A stretch of 64,000 nt of DNA from Branchinecta lynchi (lineage: Eukaryota > Arthropoda > Branchiopoda > Anostraca > Branchinectidae), in assembly GCA_023053575.1 (NCBI GenBank), contig JAKZAP010000009.1, positions 13,745,869 to 13,809,868 of the forward strand, read 5' to 3'. Under the pieces are notes generated by a model. It had not been told where the DNA came from. It ran no database searches and saw only the letters and a program-made list of their open reading frames with translations. This document shows, in pieces, positions 37,001-52,000 of the stretch. The position numbers were made by a program, and so were the translations under genes. How positions within the stretch are numbered: position 1 is the first letter of the stretch; each line of letters begins with the position of its first letter.

Positions 37001-40000
37001 TACTCCTAATTTATTGCTGTTATGTCAGACCTTGTCTTGAATATTGTTGCCTGGTATGGCATCCCGGTCTGACTAAGGAGCAATCCAAAAGACTGGAGCT
37101 AACCCAGAAAAGAGCAATTAAGATTATCCTGGGCCCAGTGGACGTTAGTTATGAAGAGAGCCTTTCAAGTCTCGGTCTCCCTTCCCTTGAGCAACGTAGG
37201 CACCATTTAACAATCAATTTTGGCCACAAATGTCTAAATTCTGAACTTCACAGATCAATGTTGCCTGAGTATGTTGAACAAAATGAAAACAGGCCCAACA
37301 CGCGTACTCAAACCCACTCAAACAAAGCTAAATTAACAAATTATCCAGCGAATGCAACTGAAAGATATGTTAACTCGTTTGTGCCGTACTTTGTTCGTTC
37401 TTTTAATAGTTCTTAGGCGTGTTTATCTGGTAGTATTTGTCATTTGTCATTGGCCATTTTATATCCAGTTGAAAGTGCCATGTTGACTTATATAAATGAT
37501 AAATAAATGATAGTAGGCCTACCGTACATATTTTTGTTGAAATACAATATTTGGAACTTCTGATAAAAATGCCTGTTTTCTTTTCAGAGAAGAAAAGAAC
37601 AGCTTCCACCATATTGGCAGGAGAATCCTTCCGAAATCATCCCTCCTAAAGAGGTAGTAGATGTCACCCAGTTCGCGAAAGCCCTAGAAAGACCACCAGA
37701 GATTACTGATTCGGCACTTATACCCCTGGAGGAATATATCTTTGAGGTGAGTGTGAGTAAACCTTTTTATTTGTTATTTATATTTTGGTTATATATTCTA
37801 TCTATTTGTATTATCCACTATTATAAACATTTAACAGGGAAATAGCCAGACTGAGCAGAGAGCCACCACGGTTGATTTCTTTGACAGGCGGTCTCTGAAA
37901 GAACCAGAGCAAAATAACACTATTGAGTAGCGGCACGACTTAAAAAAAAGGGACACACTCCAGTAGCAGCGACACTAGCACTGAACATCTCTTTTGAAAA
38001 GCAATCGGTATCGCCGGCTCCTTTAACTTCATATCGTGAACACAGCAACAAAAAGAAACAACTTCCCCTGTTTCCTCGATGTGTGCAGACCGCACTTTAC
38101 CTTTACTAGCAATTTCTAAACCTGCAAGTTTGTCTCGCTTTAAATGCCCAAAGCGTAGTGGGTGGCGCTATGAGTATGACCCATTTGGGGAGCAAGGAAA
38201 GCATAGGTCGTGACGCTACTCCCTAGTGCTATTTTGCTCTGGAAAGAAGCTACCTATAGACCTACCTTCTGCGGTGGGTGGTGGTATATAGGAAGGTTAA
38301 GGTGGTGGGCATCCAGGTGCTTAACCATGGTAAGCAGCTCACAGAAGACTACTTAAAGACAGACGTTTTTAAGTAGTCTTGGGTGTTGAGGATCTCTATT
38401 TTTTTATTTAAGTGTTTATTTTTTTAATAGTTTGTATTTAGTTGTTTAAAGAAAATGTAGTTAAAGAAATTTTTTAAAAGATCCAAATGAGAGAATAAAC
38501 TTCCAAATCTTAGGGGCGAAAAATCGTAAATAAAATATGGGTTAATTTAAAAAGTTAGGTGACGTGAATAGTTAAAATTGGGTAAAGATATATTAAAAGT
38601 AACGTCACTGAGGGATGGGAGGAGTAGCCACAAAAAGTACGAAATATGATTTCTTAGCTTTTAAATAATATAAAAATAAATTAAATTACAAAAGATGCTA
38701 CGGGAAAAAAACAAAAAACAGACGTTTTTATTAATGCAGGGTACACGGCTAGAACATATTATGGAATAGGCAAGTGGTTCCCAACCGGTGGTACGCGTAC
38801 TTAAATGACACCTGAATGAAGAGTGCCAAGTATCATCCCTATCTGTATAACTTCCGTTAACATTGCTTGCAGAAAACCCAATCCAAATTCGAAATAGTGT
38901 TTCCAAGCTATGATTTTTGCTCCATTTTGCATCTGTCCTTATTTCAGTACCTAACAATTTTAGAAATGAACAAATATCTCCAATCAACCCTTCTTCTGGA
39001 ATATTTTTTAACCAGTTAAGCCCAAACGTACATCTAGAAGAAATCAATACGATCCGGCCAGCGCTGTACAAGATTTGAATGAATTGCGCTTTTTGTCTTG
39101 GAGTCTGCATGTGCAAACCTCCAGATACGAGCATCCCTATTTTGAAAATGTCACGCTCAGAAGAAGAATGATCTCCGTGGCCATGCCTGTAAATGCATCT
39201 ATATGGTGTGTTCAAGTATGGTTTCATTGTTCAGGTGTCCTTTAAAGGGGTACGAGAGACCCTCGCAAGGGGTACGCGAAGGTTCCAGAATCAACTTAGT
39301 CTACAGCTTTAATACATCGTATCAGACGTTTTTGAGTCCCCTGACTCAGTTCGAGTATTGTCCTCAGAATCAGATACGTATGCGATTTCAGTTTTACGTG
39401 CCTTATCTTTTATGACAGAAAGTTTTTTGATTTTTTTTTACATTTTTGACGTTTTGATCGTGGAACAAATTGTAAAATAACATTTCGTCAAAAAAGGGGT
39501 ACGGCACCTTTTTGAACCTTGATTAGGATTACGCGGTACGGAAACGATTGGGAACCACTGGAATAGGCTACTGACGGACAGTTTTCCTTCTCCTGTATGG
39601 CACCGGAAATATTAATGTGGTCTTCATCTCAGCAAGCGTTTCCGAAATTTCTTCGTTCCACGGTGAGAGAAATGTCGTTCATGTTATTGTGATATAGCCT
39701 ACTAAGGAATTCTCAGAAACTGACCGTGCAAAACCCCCATAGGTGATTTTCGAATTGATTTTCCCGCTTTGAAACATTACTCCGAATTAACGCTTATATA
39801 TCGTCGTCAAAAATAGGATGTATAATTCCGATGTCAAGGGACCCCTCTTGCTTATTCTGCCTTTGTTATTCTCCCAAGCTCCCTTGTGGAATTATAAACT
39901 TCTGAAGTCCCGGCTTTTCGCCGTTCTATCGTTTTGTACTCGCGGCTTTTTAGAGCTTTTGGCCTGGCTGAGTTTTTCCCGTTATGCAACGCAAACTTTG

Positions 40001-43000
40001 CCGAAAGCTTCAAGGTTCTCCGGAAACTCTTTCAGCTTAGAATATGAGTAGATTCGAAGTAATGTTCTTTCGGAAGCCGCCGTTGGACGTCGGAGAGTGT
40101 GAAGGCTGGATAGAGTCGAGAAGCGGTAATAAGAAAATATTGGTATTTTCGGAAACGATATTCCTGAGCCATATCATCGTGAAAAGATCATTTCTAGTAA
40201 GAGTTGTGCTTTAAGTTTACTGTTATTCTATTATTGATTATTGCTTTTCATAAGTTAGTGAACTGGAAGACAAAAATGCTCCTCAGCCGGGATTTAAACC
40301 CAGGACCCTCTGCTTACAAGGCAGGTGTTCTTACCATTTGAGCTACCGAGGGGCTTGTGAACAGGGTTCGCAAACCACTGTAATAGCAGTTATTCTTGAC
40401 ACTAGTCTGGTAGAAGTCGTCCATAGGAACAGTGATCTCACATCCCAATATCGCGCTACGTATTGTTAATTATTGCTGTTTACTAGCCTTAGTTCGAATT
40501 TATTTGACCTTTTGTATGATCTAGGCTGAACTTGCAGCTTCTTGAGTTTTCAATCTTTTCTCGGGTTACGAGTCTTACGCGTCAACCTCGGAGTAATATT
40601 TCTAATCGTACTTTAATCCGCTGGGAGCGTTGAATTGGAAAAGGGCGAATTGTACTGAACAGGTTGATAGATGAGTTTTATCTTTATAGGCTGACAAGGG
40701 GCCCCAAGGCCAGGGTCGGATCTATCTTGTCCGTCTCACAATTCTTCATAGAAGGGCCACAGATGAGTTTGTGGGAGAGTTGTACGTTGATCGAGATTTC
40801 AAAGAAAATAATCCAAGCAGCGGATCGTTGTGCAGGTAAAATGCTCTTCTCTAGATTAGTGATTAGTTATGTTTTTGCAGATATCATTGTTCCTTCTCTG
40901 AGGCGCTCAGTCAAAGGATTTATGGGGGGAGGAGCTTTATCTTAAGGTTGGTTTAGGACCCGATGAACTAAAGTGGATGGTGAGTTTTCGTGTAGATGCT
41001 TTACCGGTCGGGGCGAGAAGAAAATATATTGGGTGCGGTTCTGGTCCTTATTTTTGCCGGTTATGCGGAAAGATGGATGAAGATGTGGAACACCTAGTTT
41101 GTTCTTGTAGAGTTGGGGGATCTAAGGGTAAGGAGTTTACTCAAGAGAGGTCTTTGAAAGATTTGATGGGTAGTAAAGTGTTCCAAGAGTTGCGTCGGTT
41201 GGGTAGATTCCTGAAGGTTGCCATGGAGCACCGTGAACGTTTTATTGTAGGTATGTTGTGGTAGGGATAGGTATTAGTTTGTTTGATAGTTATTTAGTTA
41301 TTAGAAGTATGAGTTGAGTGTTGAGTATTTGGATGGGTACATTGCAGTTGGAGTGCTTGTTTATTTTTATATTTTGTCCCGCTATGGCATTCATTAGTTG
41401 CGTTTTCGCAGATACCATGGTATCTGTTACCGCGATCTGCGATTAGTTGACTTTGCTGTTACCGTGGTGTCTGATTTATTGCTGGTGATCATGAAAGTGT
41501 GATGACTTTTTCAGAAACCACGATTAGTTACCACGGTCGGACCGTGGTATCTGAATATCAGATGCCACTATGACTGGCCAGATATCACGATAACTACAAA
41601 AACGCCTTTTGACCGTGGTATCAAAAACGACTTTAGACCGTGGTATCAGATACCATGGTATCTGGAAAAACGCAACTATTGTACCTAGTTCAGCCAGTTA
41701 CCATGTCAGATACCACGTCCCGACCATAGGTATACTGATTGTGGTATCTGCAAAAGTCGTCTCTCCTTCATCATCATCAAATTAACCTTTACATACTGAG
41801 TTAAACAGATCGTAAGGAGGGTAAGCCGTATGCACGAAAACACACTAGACACAAGCTAGAAATTTGGACAGAATCTAAATTAAGTTAACGATTGTAATGC
41901 AAGTAGACACCTCCTTTTCATACCCTCTTTGCCTCACCACTTTGACAACGAGTTTCTGTCTAGAAAAAGAATATGAATCTTTATTGTAGAAAAGTAATCA
42001 AAAGCGTTGTCTTTGACTAGTTGGGAGCTTTGTTTAAGAAGAAGAAGTAGAAGAGTCTTTATTGATATCAAATTGCGGACAAGCGAAATCAAAACCTCGT
42101 CAAACAGCAGTAAATATACAGTGAACAAAAAATATTGTCAAACTAGTTCATTATCAAACTAATAAAATATGTGTGCATAGTATCGTGAGAAGTTTATAGA
42201 GGTGAAAGACTTTTTGGTGCAATTACGTTATTTTTTTTTTTTATCAACATCAACACATCTTTGATACGGTTTCGAGGATGGTGGGTAAGGCTAGGTCTTG
42301 AATGGGTCACTGGAACCTTGTGGATAGCGTGATTTTCTTCTCAAGACCGGCGGGTCTGACCTTACTTTCGACTCTCAGAACCAATCAACAGACGAGGGGT
42401 GGGGATCTCCTAGGTAGCTTAGGGCTCAGACGCACTCTTCTTTTTCTCTCTCAATAAAATAAATGTATACTTTTAAGTTGAATACAAAAAATCTCCTTTG
42501 TCAACAAGATGGTAAGTTGATCAAGGTGGATACTGGAAAAATGATTGGCATATGTGTTTACACCTTGGTTGGGAATGACAACGAAATTGGATGGGGCCTG
42601 AGCCACAACAATCTTCGCATAACGCAAGTGATAAATGAGCGTTCACTGCACTATTTCTTCTAGAATTTTCATTTTCCAGATTCCCACTCGGTCCGAGGAA
42701 TATGGTTAACAAGTACATTCACCAATTCACCGAAATCTTCACAGAAGAAGGACGAAAATCCGTAAAAATTACACACAACATGCCCAACCAACCACCTCGC
42801 GTCATGTGTACCTTTGCAATGAAGGAGCAGAAGCTGAAACAGGAGCAGGCTTTGCAGCAGCAACAACAAGCTTCGGCGCAACCCGCAACACCGACCGGTG
42901 GAACGGTGCAGGAGACGGCGCAGAGCGCGAATTCGGTGGCACCACCTAATGTAACGGTAAGCATATGGACGTTTTATTAGCCCAGTGATTGAGAGAGACT

Positions 43001-46000
43001 GGGGCGTTACCGACATCTAAGCAGGGGTTGCCCGAAGCACTTAGGCCAGGGGGGGGGATGAGACCCCTCATTTCAGCGACTCCTTTATCGCAATATACGG
43101 CTCGCACGTACTGACAAAAATGAACAGTTGTCACTTCGCGGCAACGGTGCACATTCCCCGCCAACAAATAATAGACCCGAAAAAAAAATAATAGAGAGAT
43201 TGTATTCCTTTTCTAGCTTTTAGCTATTCGGATTAAACTTGATTGATTGATTGAGCAGATGTAAAACTAGCTGCAGTGCATCGGCTGAAATTACTCTTGG
43301 AAACAAATTGTTTTTCATAACCAGCTTTACATTTCACCTTTCGTTAAAGAGGAAAGCTTCCAACGCCTGTACCCTGAGCAAAATAAAGCAAGCGCCGCAG
43401 GCCAATTTTGTTTTAATCTGCCTTTGTGTGGCAAGATTTAACTACTTTCCGTAACCTTTAATGTGTTTCAAATCTAACAAAATTCCAAGCCTAATCGCCA
43501 AGTAAATGACACACAGTTCTTCTTAATAGAGAATACTATGCAATGCGCCACAGGCAAAATTTTGTAAAACGCCGATGAGCAGAGCGTTTTTTTGCGATCC
43601 CATTGAAAAGGAAACAATAGGTACGAAATCACAAATCTTTCCGTCGAAAAAAGTGACAAAAAGCGACAAAATAGTGGCCATAGAAAACAAAGTAGACACA
43701 AAGTACATTCGTTCCCAATTAATAAGAGAAAAAGGGATTGTTCACGTTAAATACACGCTTACTCGAAACAAAAACAGGAAAAAGTTTGCCAATGCATTTA
43801 AAAACAAATACAAAAAAATCCGGATTTACGGACGTAAACGCCGAGCTTCTTTTTGCGAACCCAGTGAAAAGTAAACAATAGCCATAGAACCAAAAATCTG
43901 TCCGTCGAAAAAAGTGACAAAATAGTGACCGTCGAAGACAAAGTAGACTTGCTGTGAATTAATAGCCAAAAAAAGTAATTTTTACGTTAAAAACACGCTT
44001 ACTCGGAAACAAAACGAGGTAAGCACGTTTGCCAGTGCATTTACAAAAAATTGCATTTACGGACGTAACAAACTTTTGGTCTTTACCCTACAGGAGTTTA
44101 TAGCATCGGACTTGACTTTTTATATTTAAGAAGACGACGGTTCGCCGACGAGACTTAAGTTGCGTTTTCATTTTCGGATGTAGTTTAACTGTAGTTTTGA
44201 TGTACTTTTGTTTCATTATGAAAGTACAGCGTACCGTTTATTGGTCCATTCGACACACCGTACTTTCATGACGAAAACATAAGTACGTCAAACTACAGTG
44301 GATACTCATGATGACTATCTCTCCCTGCCGATGCAGAATTCCGGTTACCTGCAGAAGAAAGGAAGAAACGGTGTCACAGCTGCTCCGAAAGATCGCCGTG
44401 ACTGTTTTAGACGGGATTTGAGTCCTTGAGTCTGAGTCCTTACGGACACGTTTACTCCTTCTTCCTGAGGATCGCTGTTTTTAGTTAGTCATATAGAGTA
44501 TTACATCCGAAAAACTGCAACTTTTAAAGTTTAACCGAAAAGGGCAGAGAAGGGACAGTCTTATTACCCCTCACTTATTCACTTAGATAGGCTTGAAGAC
44601 CCGATGAAAATGCGTTACTTTGTTGCTCCACTATTCACGATTAACCAATTTTCAAATAGTGGAATTTCCCTGTCAGATTTCTGGTACTACCTGTGTCACA
44701 TGCTTGACGAAAAAGATTTATGAAATTTTTTTATTCAGGCACTAAGCAGTCTTCGCCAAGCTTATCACCGCCCACTGAAAATCCACGTCTGTGTGCTGAT
44801 TCAAATATTCCGCGTCATAGTAGAATTTACGCTGTGGGGACAGCCGTAGATACTCTGAACCTCACTACGAGAGCAGATAGTGGAAAATCAAAAAATCTCT
44901 TAGCTGAATCCAAATAACTCGGTGTATTCAACTAAATGATACAAAAATAAGTTTGCTTTTCAGTTAAACTTTAAGTTGTTTGCAGAATCTGATTCCTTCT
45001 GTCTAAAAAGAAACCCCGATTCGTTGACAAAACAAACTTTTGTCTTTCGCCCGACAGGAACCCTTTATCGTTCCCCAATGCAGCATATCTATCTGCCTCA
45101 GTCTTAACCTGCGACCTTGTCACCAAATTAGGTCCGAGTCTCAATACGCGACAGAAGATACTATACACAGCAATTGAAGAACGAGAAGTTCGCTTTCAGA
45201 ATAACTTAAAATAAAAGAGATCATTTTCGAGTTGTACGAGTGTCCTGATATTTTCATATGATAGGCTGTGGAATTTTACGAAGGCTTTCCAGATGTGCTT
45301 TAACACTAGCATAGATGCCAAAAATTTACCTCCCGACTAGAATAAGCTATACCAGCGTCTGCAGAACCTTTCCTGTTCTGGGAAACGAATTTCGGATGTA
45401 TCTTAAAATCTTCCTTGTCCTTTCAAGCGTTGTACCCACCTCAACTTCTCTTTGTAATCGACATTTGTCTACTGTTCTGAGCACACTTATTTCGCGGGTC
45501 TCCTGTCATTTGAATTCTGATGGCTTTTCCATTATCTTTAAAAATTCCATCCCTTCTTTTTCCGCTTGTAGTTAAGGTTTGACCAACAATCTATGCACAT
45601 AACCTTGTCTTTCGCATTTGGTCTATAAGGTATATTGATGTTATCCAGTCAGACTTCACTTTAACAACTAAACTTATTGTATTTTTGACCTTCGACAGGC
45701 TGAAATTTGAAAGACCTAAGTGAGGTAGATACAAATCACATGGGAGTAGAACAGGTAGCCGAACTGCGGCCACCATGAATCATGTCTTCGACCCATCCCG
45801 GTTATGACGACTCGGTTAGGGAGTTTACGACTGTAGCTGGACAGAGCCAAAATTAACAAATTTGTTTATAGTTTAACTGAAAAGCCAACCTATTTTTTGT
45901 ATCATTTAATTGAGCACTCTGTATTATTTGGATTGTGCAAAGAGAGTTTTTTATTTTTCACTATTTGTTTCAGTATGACGTTCAGAATATGTACAGCTGT

Positions 46001-49000
46001 CCTCACAACGCAAAATTCTACTATGACCCGGAAAATTTCAATCTGAACATAAATGCGGGTTTTCAGTGGCCAGTGGTGAACTAAATGATCACAGCTCACT
46101 GCAGGAACACTTATTTCTCGCAAATCTCTTGCGTCAGCCCTACCACAAGAACAAGCGAATGGAGGTACCACAGACCCGACAGGGAAATTCCACTATTGGA
46201 AAATCGATTATTTGTGAATAGTGGAGCAATGGAGTAACGAATTTTTATTGGATTTTCGCGCCTCTTTAAGTGAACGGGTGACGGGTAACTAGATTGTCCT
46301 TTATCAGCCCTTTTCAGTTAAACTTTAAACGACTCGGATTTTTTTGATTAAAATGAATGTCTGGGACATCAGCGAGGTCGAATAAACGACTGATACGACT
46401 TAGCAAAAGTCAGGGGGGGGGGAATCACCCCCCTTCACCCAACCCCCCTTTGGGCCGCCCCTGCAGCTAGGTAATTTGGCAGTTCCTTTCTTGTCAGAGC
46501 AAGCGGTGACGGTGACCACCCAGACCGACTAGTAGGCTACCTTGTAAAAAAAAAATATTTTTTGTTTTACTTTTTTTCGTGTGCGCTCGAGCTCTGCTTT
46601 CAGCAGCAGAAAGTGTTAATGATACATTTGTTTGTAAATAAAGATAACCTTGAACCTTGAAAAAAAGAAGCTTGGAAAGTAAAGAACAGTCAGAATAAAG
46701 AATAATTAAAATCGTGCTAGATCTACCGAACGAGTCGACTCATGGGCTAATCTGCGGGAAAGCAGATGGATGGTGCTACTAGCAATTTTGTAGATGAGTT
46801 GGAACACGTAACTTCCAAGGTAATGCTTTCGAGGACAACCAGATCCTTGGCTATGTCGAATAGTGCCAAAAGTGCTTTAAGGCCCGGTATGGGTTTAGTC
46901 ACCTTGGTCTGCTGACTTCGGTATGGCGAGTTGCTTAAAGTTTAACTGAAAAGCGCTGAGATGAAACAATCTAGTTATTCAAGAGGCTTGAAGACCTGAT
47001 GAAAATGCGTTACTTCATTGCTCCGCTATTCACAAATCGTCGAGTTTGATATAGTGAAATTTCCCTCTTGGATTTGTGGTATTTCTGTGCGCTTGTACCT
47101 GTGTTTATGCTTGACGAAAGCGATTTTCGAAAAATAAGTGTTCACGCATTGAGCAGTGATCGCCTAGCTCACCACTGGCCACTGAAAAGCCGCGTTTGTA
47201 TTGAGATTCAAATTTTGACTTCATAGTAGAATTTTCCGTTGTGAGGACGGCCGTAGATATTCTGAACGTCATTCTACAGTAAATAGGGAAGAAAAAAAAT
47301 CCCTTTACACAATCCAAATAATGCAGTGTAATCAGAAGATTTATCCCCCCCCCCCCCCCGCCTTTTCAACCTTTAAGATCCCGACCTCAAAGGCCCAACT
47401 CCCAAAAAGTCCCCACCCTTCAACCTCTCCCACCAGTCCACAAGAGATACAGGAAGACTTTCATACCTGCGTTTGTAAACCTTATTAACTAGTGATTTGT
47501 GTATTATTTTGTTGTGTTGACTCACTTTTCGTTGACGATTGGTTTTTGTCTGATAAGTGTATAAATAACTTGACGTGAAGCGCTAATTCGGCGCCACGGG
47601 CTGTGAAAGTCCTTTTTGAAATTAAAGTCTCCTTCTCTCTCAAGTTAGCTTTTCACTTAAACTTTAATATAGGCTTATTCACTTTTCTAGGTCACACAGT
47701 CAGGAGAGATCCCTCCGATGACTTCCTCTACTCAGCAAAGGGCAGGGCAACCTTTGACCAGACAAGCATTGATAGACAACCTGAAGTCAGGGCAGCTAAC
47801 GCCACCTATATCGGCCCTTCTGACGTCACTTATCAACTCAGGGCAGCTGCAACGCACACCATCTGGTAAGAAACCGGGGTACAATAGTTTTTTATTTTTT
47901 TTTGTTTTTCAGCTGATTTAGACTTGTCCTTTAGGCAATGTTAACATCATAGCAAAATAACACTAGGCCTAATACAACGCTGAGACCTCTATGCTTTAGT
48001 GCATCGGAGATGGTCCTGACCCGTAGCGTAGCGCTCAAAGTGGGACAATCTTGCGGACTTAGTTTCTAGTACAAATAAGATGCGGTCTGTAGACATTGGG
48101 GAAACGGGGGAGGTTCGATCCTTTTTTGCTGCGTTCTGGTGCACGACTGATTTAGTTTCAATAGGAACGTTCTCTGTCGCTATATAGTTGTGCTAGTTTT
48201 GCTGCTGCTCGAGATTGTGTCACTGCTACTCGAGTTTTGTGTCACTTTTTTCAAGTGTCGACCCTACTCCCCATTTTTATTTTTGCTCTGGTTACCATGA
48301 AGTTATTGCAGAAATTATTCTCAGTAAACCAAGCAGAGGGCTCGTTGTCGATATGACTGTTCTTTAGTGGCGGATTTTTCAAATATATCGCGTCTTGGCT
48401 AAGACTGTTAATAGGCTATTATTTTGTCAGCGCGAAAAGCAGCTGACCGAAACACATCTGTTTCAGTTTTCACTGGCTGAGTTATTCGGGAAGTTCGAGA
48501 CGGCGCTGTTCTGTAACTGGCGAATGTTTGTAATCATTTTGGTCGTCTGTGAATTAACTGTAAAGTAAATGTATGGTGCTTTTAAGAAACCGAAATTCTG
48601 TGAAAAAGGGTATTTATACAGTGTCAGAAGTTTCATAACAGATAACAGAACGATGCGCAGTTTCAGCAGATAACACTTGGGGTGTTATCTATTTTGAAAA
48701 TATTATGCATTAAAATATTATGCACAACAAGCTTTACCAGGAAGAGCTGAACAAGAGCTGTAAGCTCATATGGCACTCGCGAGACTGGTTCAGAGGATGA
48801 AAGTAGGAATTTGCCAACCAAGACCATTGAGAAAAGAATAGGGCCTTTGGAAATAATGGGAATGTATCGTTTAGTAAAACGAATCTTATTTTTGCACTTG
48901 GCTGTAATGATGCGCAAGGGCACCAGAAATTCGTCTGTAAGTAAACCCCTGAAGCAAAAACGATAATGGGCCCATGGGGACCATTAATGTATCGTTTGGT

Positions 49001-52000
49001 CATAAGTTTTTTTTTGCATTTTTCGGTTAAGAAGCGCACTTTAAGGTTGCTAGAAATTCATTCTTAAGCAAAACCCCTGTGACGCAAATGCTCATGGACC
49101 GAAATGTATCTTTTTATCAAAAGTACTTTTTTTACTTTGCAGTTAAGATGCGAACTTCAAGGGAGCTAGAAATTCATTTGTAAGCATAGTCCTCGAGGCA
49201 AAAATGATCATGGAACCATGGGGATCATTAAAATGTACATTTTGCTTAAATTTTTTTTTTTACTTTGCTTTTTAAGATCTTGTCGAATCTCAAATATTCC
49301 AGCAAACTTTCATCGTCCTAGCACGTCTGGAAGTACCTTAACTCGCGATCACGGAAATCCCCCCCCCCCCCCCCACAGTGCCCGGATCCAACCTGATCTG
49401 TAAATGATTTATCTAGAGCATTTGTTTGTTATTACCACAAAGTTACGCCTGATTCAATGTTCCGGATTTCCCCTCCCTCCACTCCCCCCACGATGATCGG
49501 ATCGAGAAAATTACTGTTTCCAAATCAGTTTGGTCGGGTCCCTGGTATACCAGCCAAGTTCCGTCGTGAAAATCCCCAAAACCGCCATCACTGGAATTCA
49601 GGGAAATCCCCTCCCCCCCCCCAAGTGTCTGTAGTCGGGATCCAGGCGGATTGTATAAACGATTCATCTATAGCTGATGCTTGTTCTTCCCAGCAAGATT
49701 GACTCCGATCCCTCCAATTTAACTGTTTCACAAGATTTCCGCCCCCCCCCCCTCTCAATTCCTCCAAAACTGTCAAATCCGGTCCAGACTTTAAATGGGA
49801 CATCGGAGACATGTCTTCTATTCAGTGATTAAGTTTCATTCGAATCCGATAACCCGTTCAAAAGTTACGCACGACTCAATTTTCCGGATTCCCCCTCCCT
49901 CAAACTCCCCACCCCCAAGGTTATCGGATTGGGAAACTGATTATTTCCAAGTTCGTTTGGTCGGGTCCCTGATATGCCTGCCAAGTTCCATCGTGGGACA
50001 GACAGACCGACAGACGGAATTGCGATCGGTATATGGTATTTGAGCCAGAGACTGCAAGTCCCATAAAAAACGCCGAAAAAGTATCTGCTGACTTCATTAT
50101 CACAACAAAAAGACAGCGGAGGTTTCTTCGGTGGCGTTTTGTGCTCTTCTTGTATTATAATGTTTTAGTGCATAACGATTGAAAAACATAACAGCTAGCA
50201 TCCTAAGTGATATCTGTTGAAGCTGCGCATCATTGTGTCATCTGTTATGAACTTCTGACAGTGTATAGTGGCTGAAAATACTCTTGCTGACTATCTCTCC
50301 TTGCCGATGCAAAATCTCCGGCCTCTCCGGGTACCTAGCGGAAGAAAGGCAGAAGTGGTGTCACATCTACTCCGAAAGATCGCCGTGATTGGTTGACACA
50401 GGATTTGAGTCGTTACGGTGACGCTTACTCCTTCTTCCTGAGGATCACTGGCGTGTTTTGGACTTAGTCATATAGAGTATACACGACGGAAGTTGCGAAA
50501 AATAACGAATGAGCTTAGTTACTGGCACGGATGCTTTAACGTTGTATTGCTCTACAGGCGGTCTGGCGATTGCAAAACAGCCTAGCCAAGGTGTAAATAC
50601 AACGGAAGGCGTGCGTATCCTCCTGCCGCAGGGATCGGCTCCCGTTCAGGGGCAGCAACAGATTGTCCAGCAACAAGGAGTTGGTATTGTAAACCGAGGG
50701 ATGGCGCCGCGAGTCCCACGACCGGCGAACCTGGCGTCGCTATTGGCTACGCGAAATGCGTCTTTGACAGGTAAGGGACAGGGTTGACAGGGACATACAC
50801 CATTGGTAATGTTTGTACTACCGTAATGGTAAATGCTAAATTACAAAAAACGCGATTTGAAGAAACGAAAACAAATTTGATAAAATACCAAGCTATCGTA
50901 GCATTTGTAGCTGAGTTATCGTTATTTTGCAATTGTTGAATATATGTTTCCAGTCAGCTTCGGCTCAAAGAGTACTTAATGAAACAAAGTTAGACAGAAT
51001 TGTTGATTTGGGTATACTTCTTAAGAATTTAACTTAAATTGATTGAATTAAATAATTTTCTGCTGATTGTTTTCCGAGTCTTGGGTTTGTTCTTCGTTCA
51101 TGGGAGTCCATGTTGTTGTTGTTGTTTTTGGGATCCCAAAACGTAAGTGGAGGGATACATATGACATCGCAAAAATTGTCCGTCTGTCTGTGAGCACGAT
51201 AACTCGGGAATGAGATATTTTGATGTTACTTGGTGGGAGGATACTTTGGGGCAAGTGAAAGGTCAAGTTCGTAGATGGGCTCTTAAATTATTTTTAATTA
51301 ATTATTTAATTAAGCGCGTGGTGGTCCAAATTAAGGGACAAACAAAACATTTATAACAGCTAATATGAGAGTCGACTAAGGGACAAGAAGATATTCTGAA
51401 CACGAATATGAAAACTACTTTCTCGCCAGACAAGTAGTTTGCCCGGAATCCGGCCAAAACCGGAAAGTTTGTTAAAAGTAAGAGTTTTATTTGAAGTTGA
51501 TTAGATGTTCGATTTAGGTGTAAGAAGGCAAGCTGAACGCTTATGTTAAAATAATTTTCTACGTGGACAAGTAGTTCGCCCGGAATCCGGCCCAAACCGG
51601 AAAATTTGTTAATAGCAAAAGTTGTATTTGTAGTTGACTTGATGTCCGATTTAGGTGTAAGAAGATATGCTGAATCCGTATATCAGAATCTTTTTTAGCC
51701 GGACACATTGTTCGTACGGAATCCGGCTAAAACTGGAAATTTGTGAAATGAATTAGATGTTGGATATTAGGGGTAAAGAGATACGCGGAATTCGTTTTTT
51801 TAGCTTTATTTTTGTCCACTATAAGCTTTGATCTGTTTCTAAATCTTTAAAGTAATAACATCTAATAGTCTGGAACAAATATTAAACTTTTGGGATCGAA
51901 GCTTTTGGGATCGAATCTTTTTTCATCGAAAGCTTTGGTCTTGTTTTCAGTGAGAATAAATCAGTTCTTTGTATCTGTCTAAAGCAGTGCATGTAGATTA

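Noticed and set aside
38661..39227. 188-codon reversed frame
   Set aside because: It crosses borders of the TTAA element and the hAT element, and its tail is low complexity. The match to the copy at 2779-3111 is explained by DNA homology of the repeat.
42463..42663. Candidate SPT20 exon before exon 7
   Set aside because: Phase does not fit exons 5 or 7 and the peptide lacks family motifs; exon 6 at 40690-40835 fits fully.
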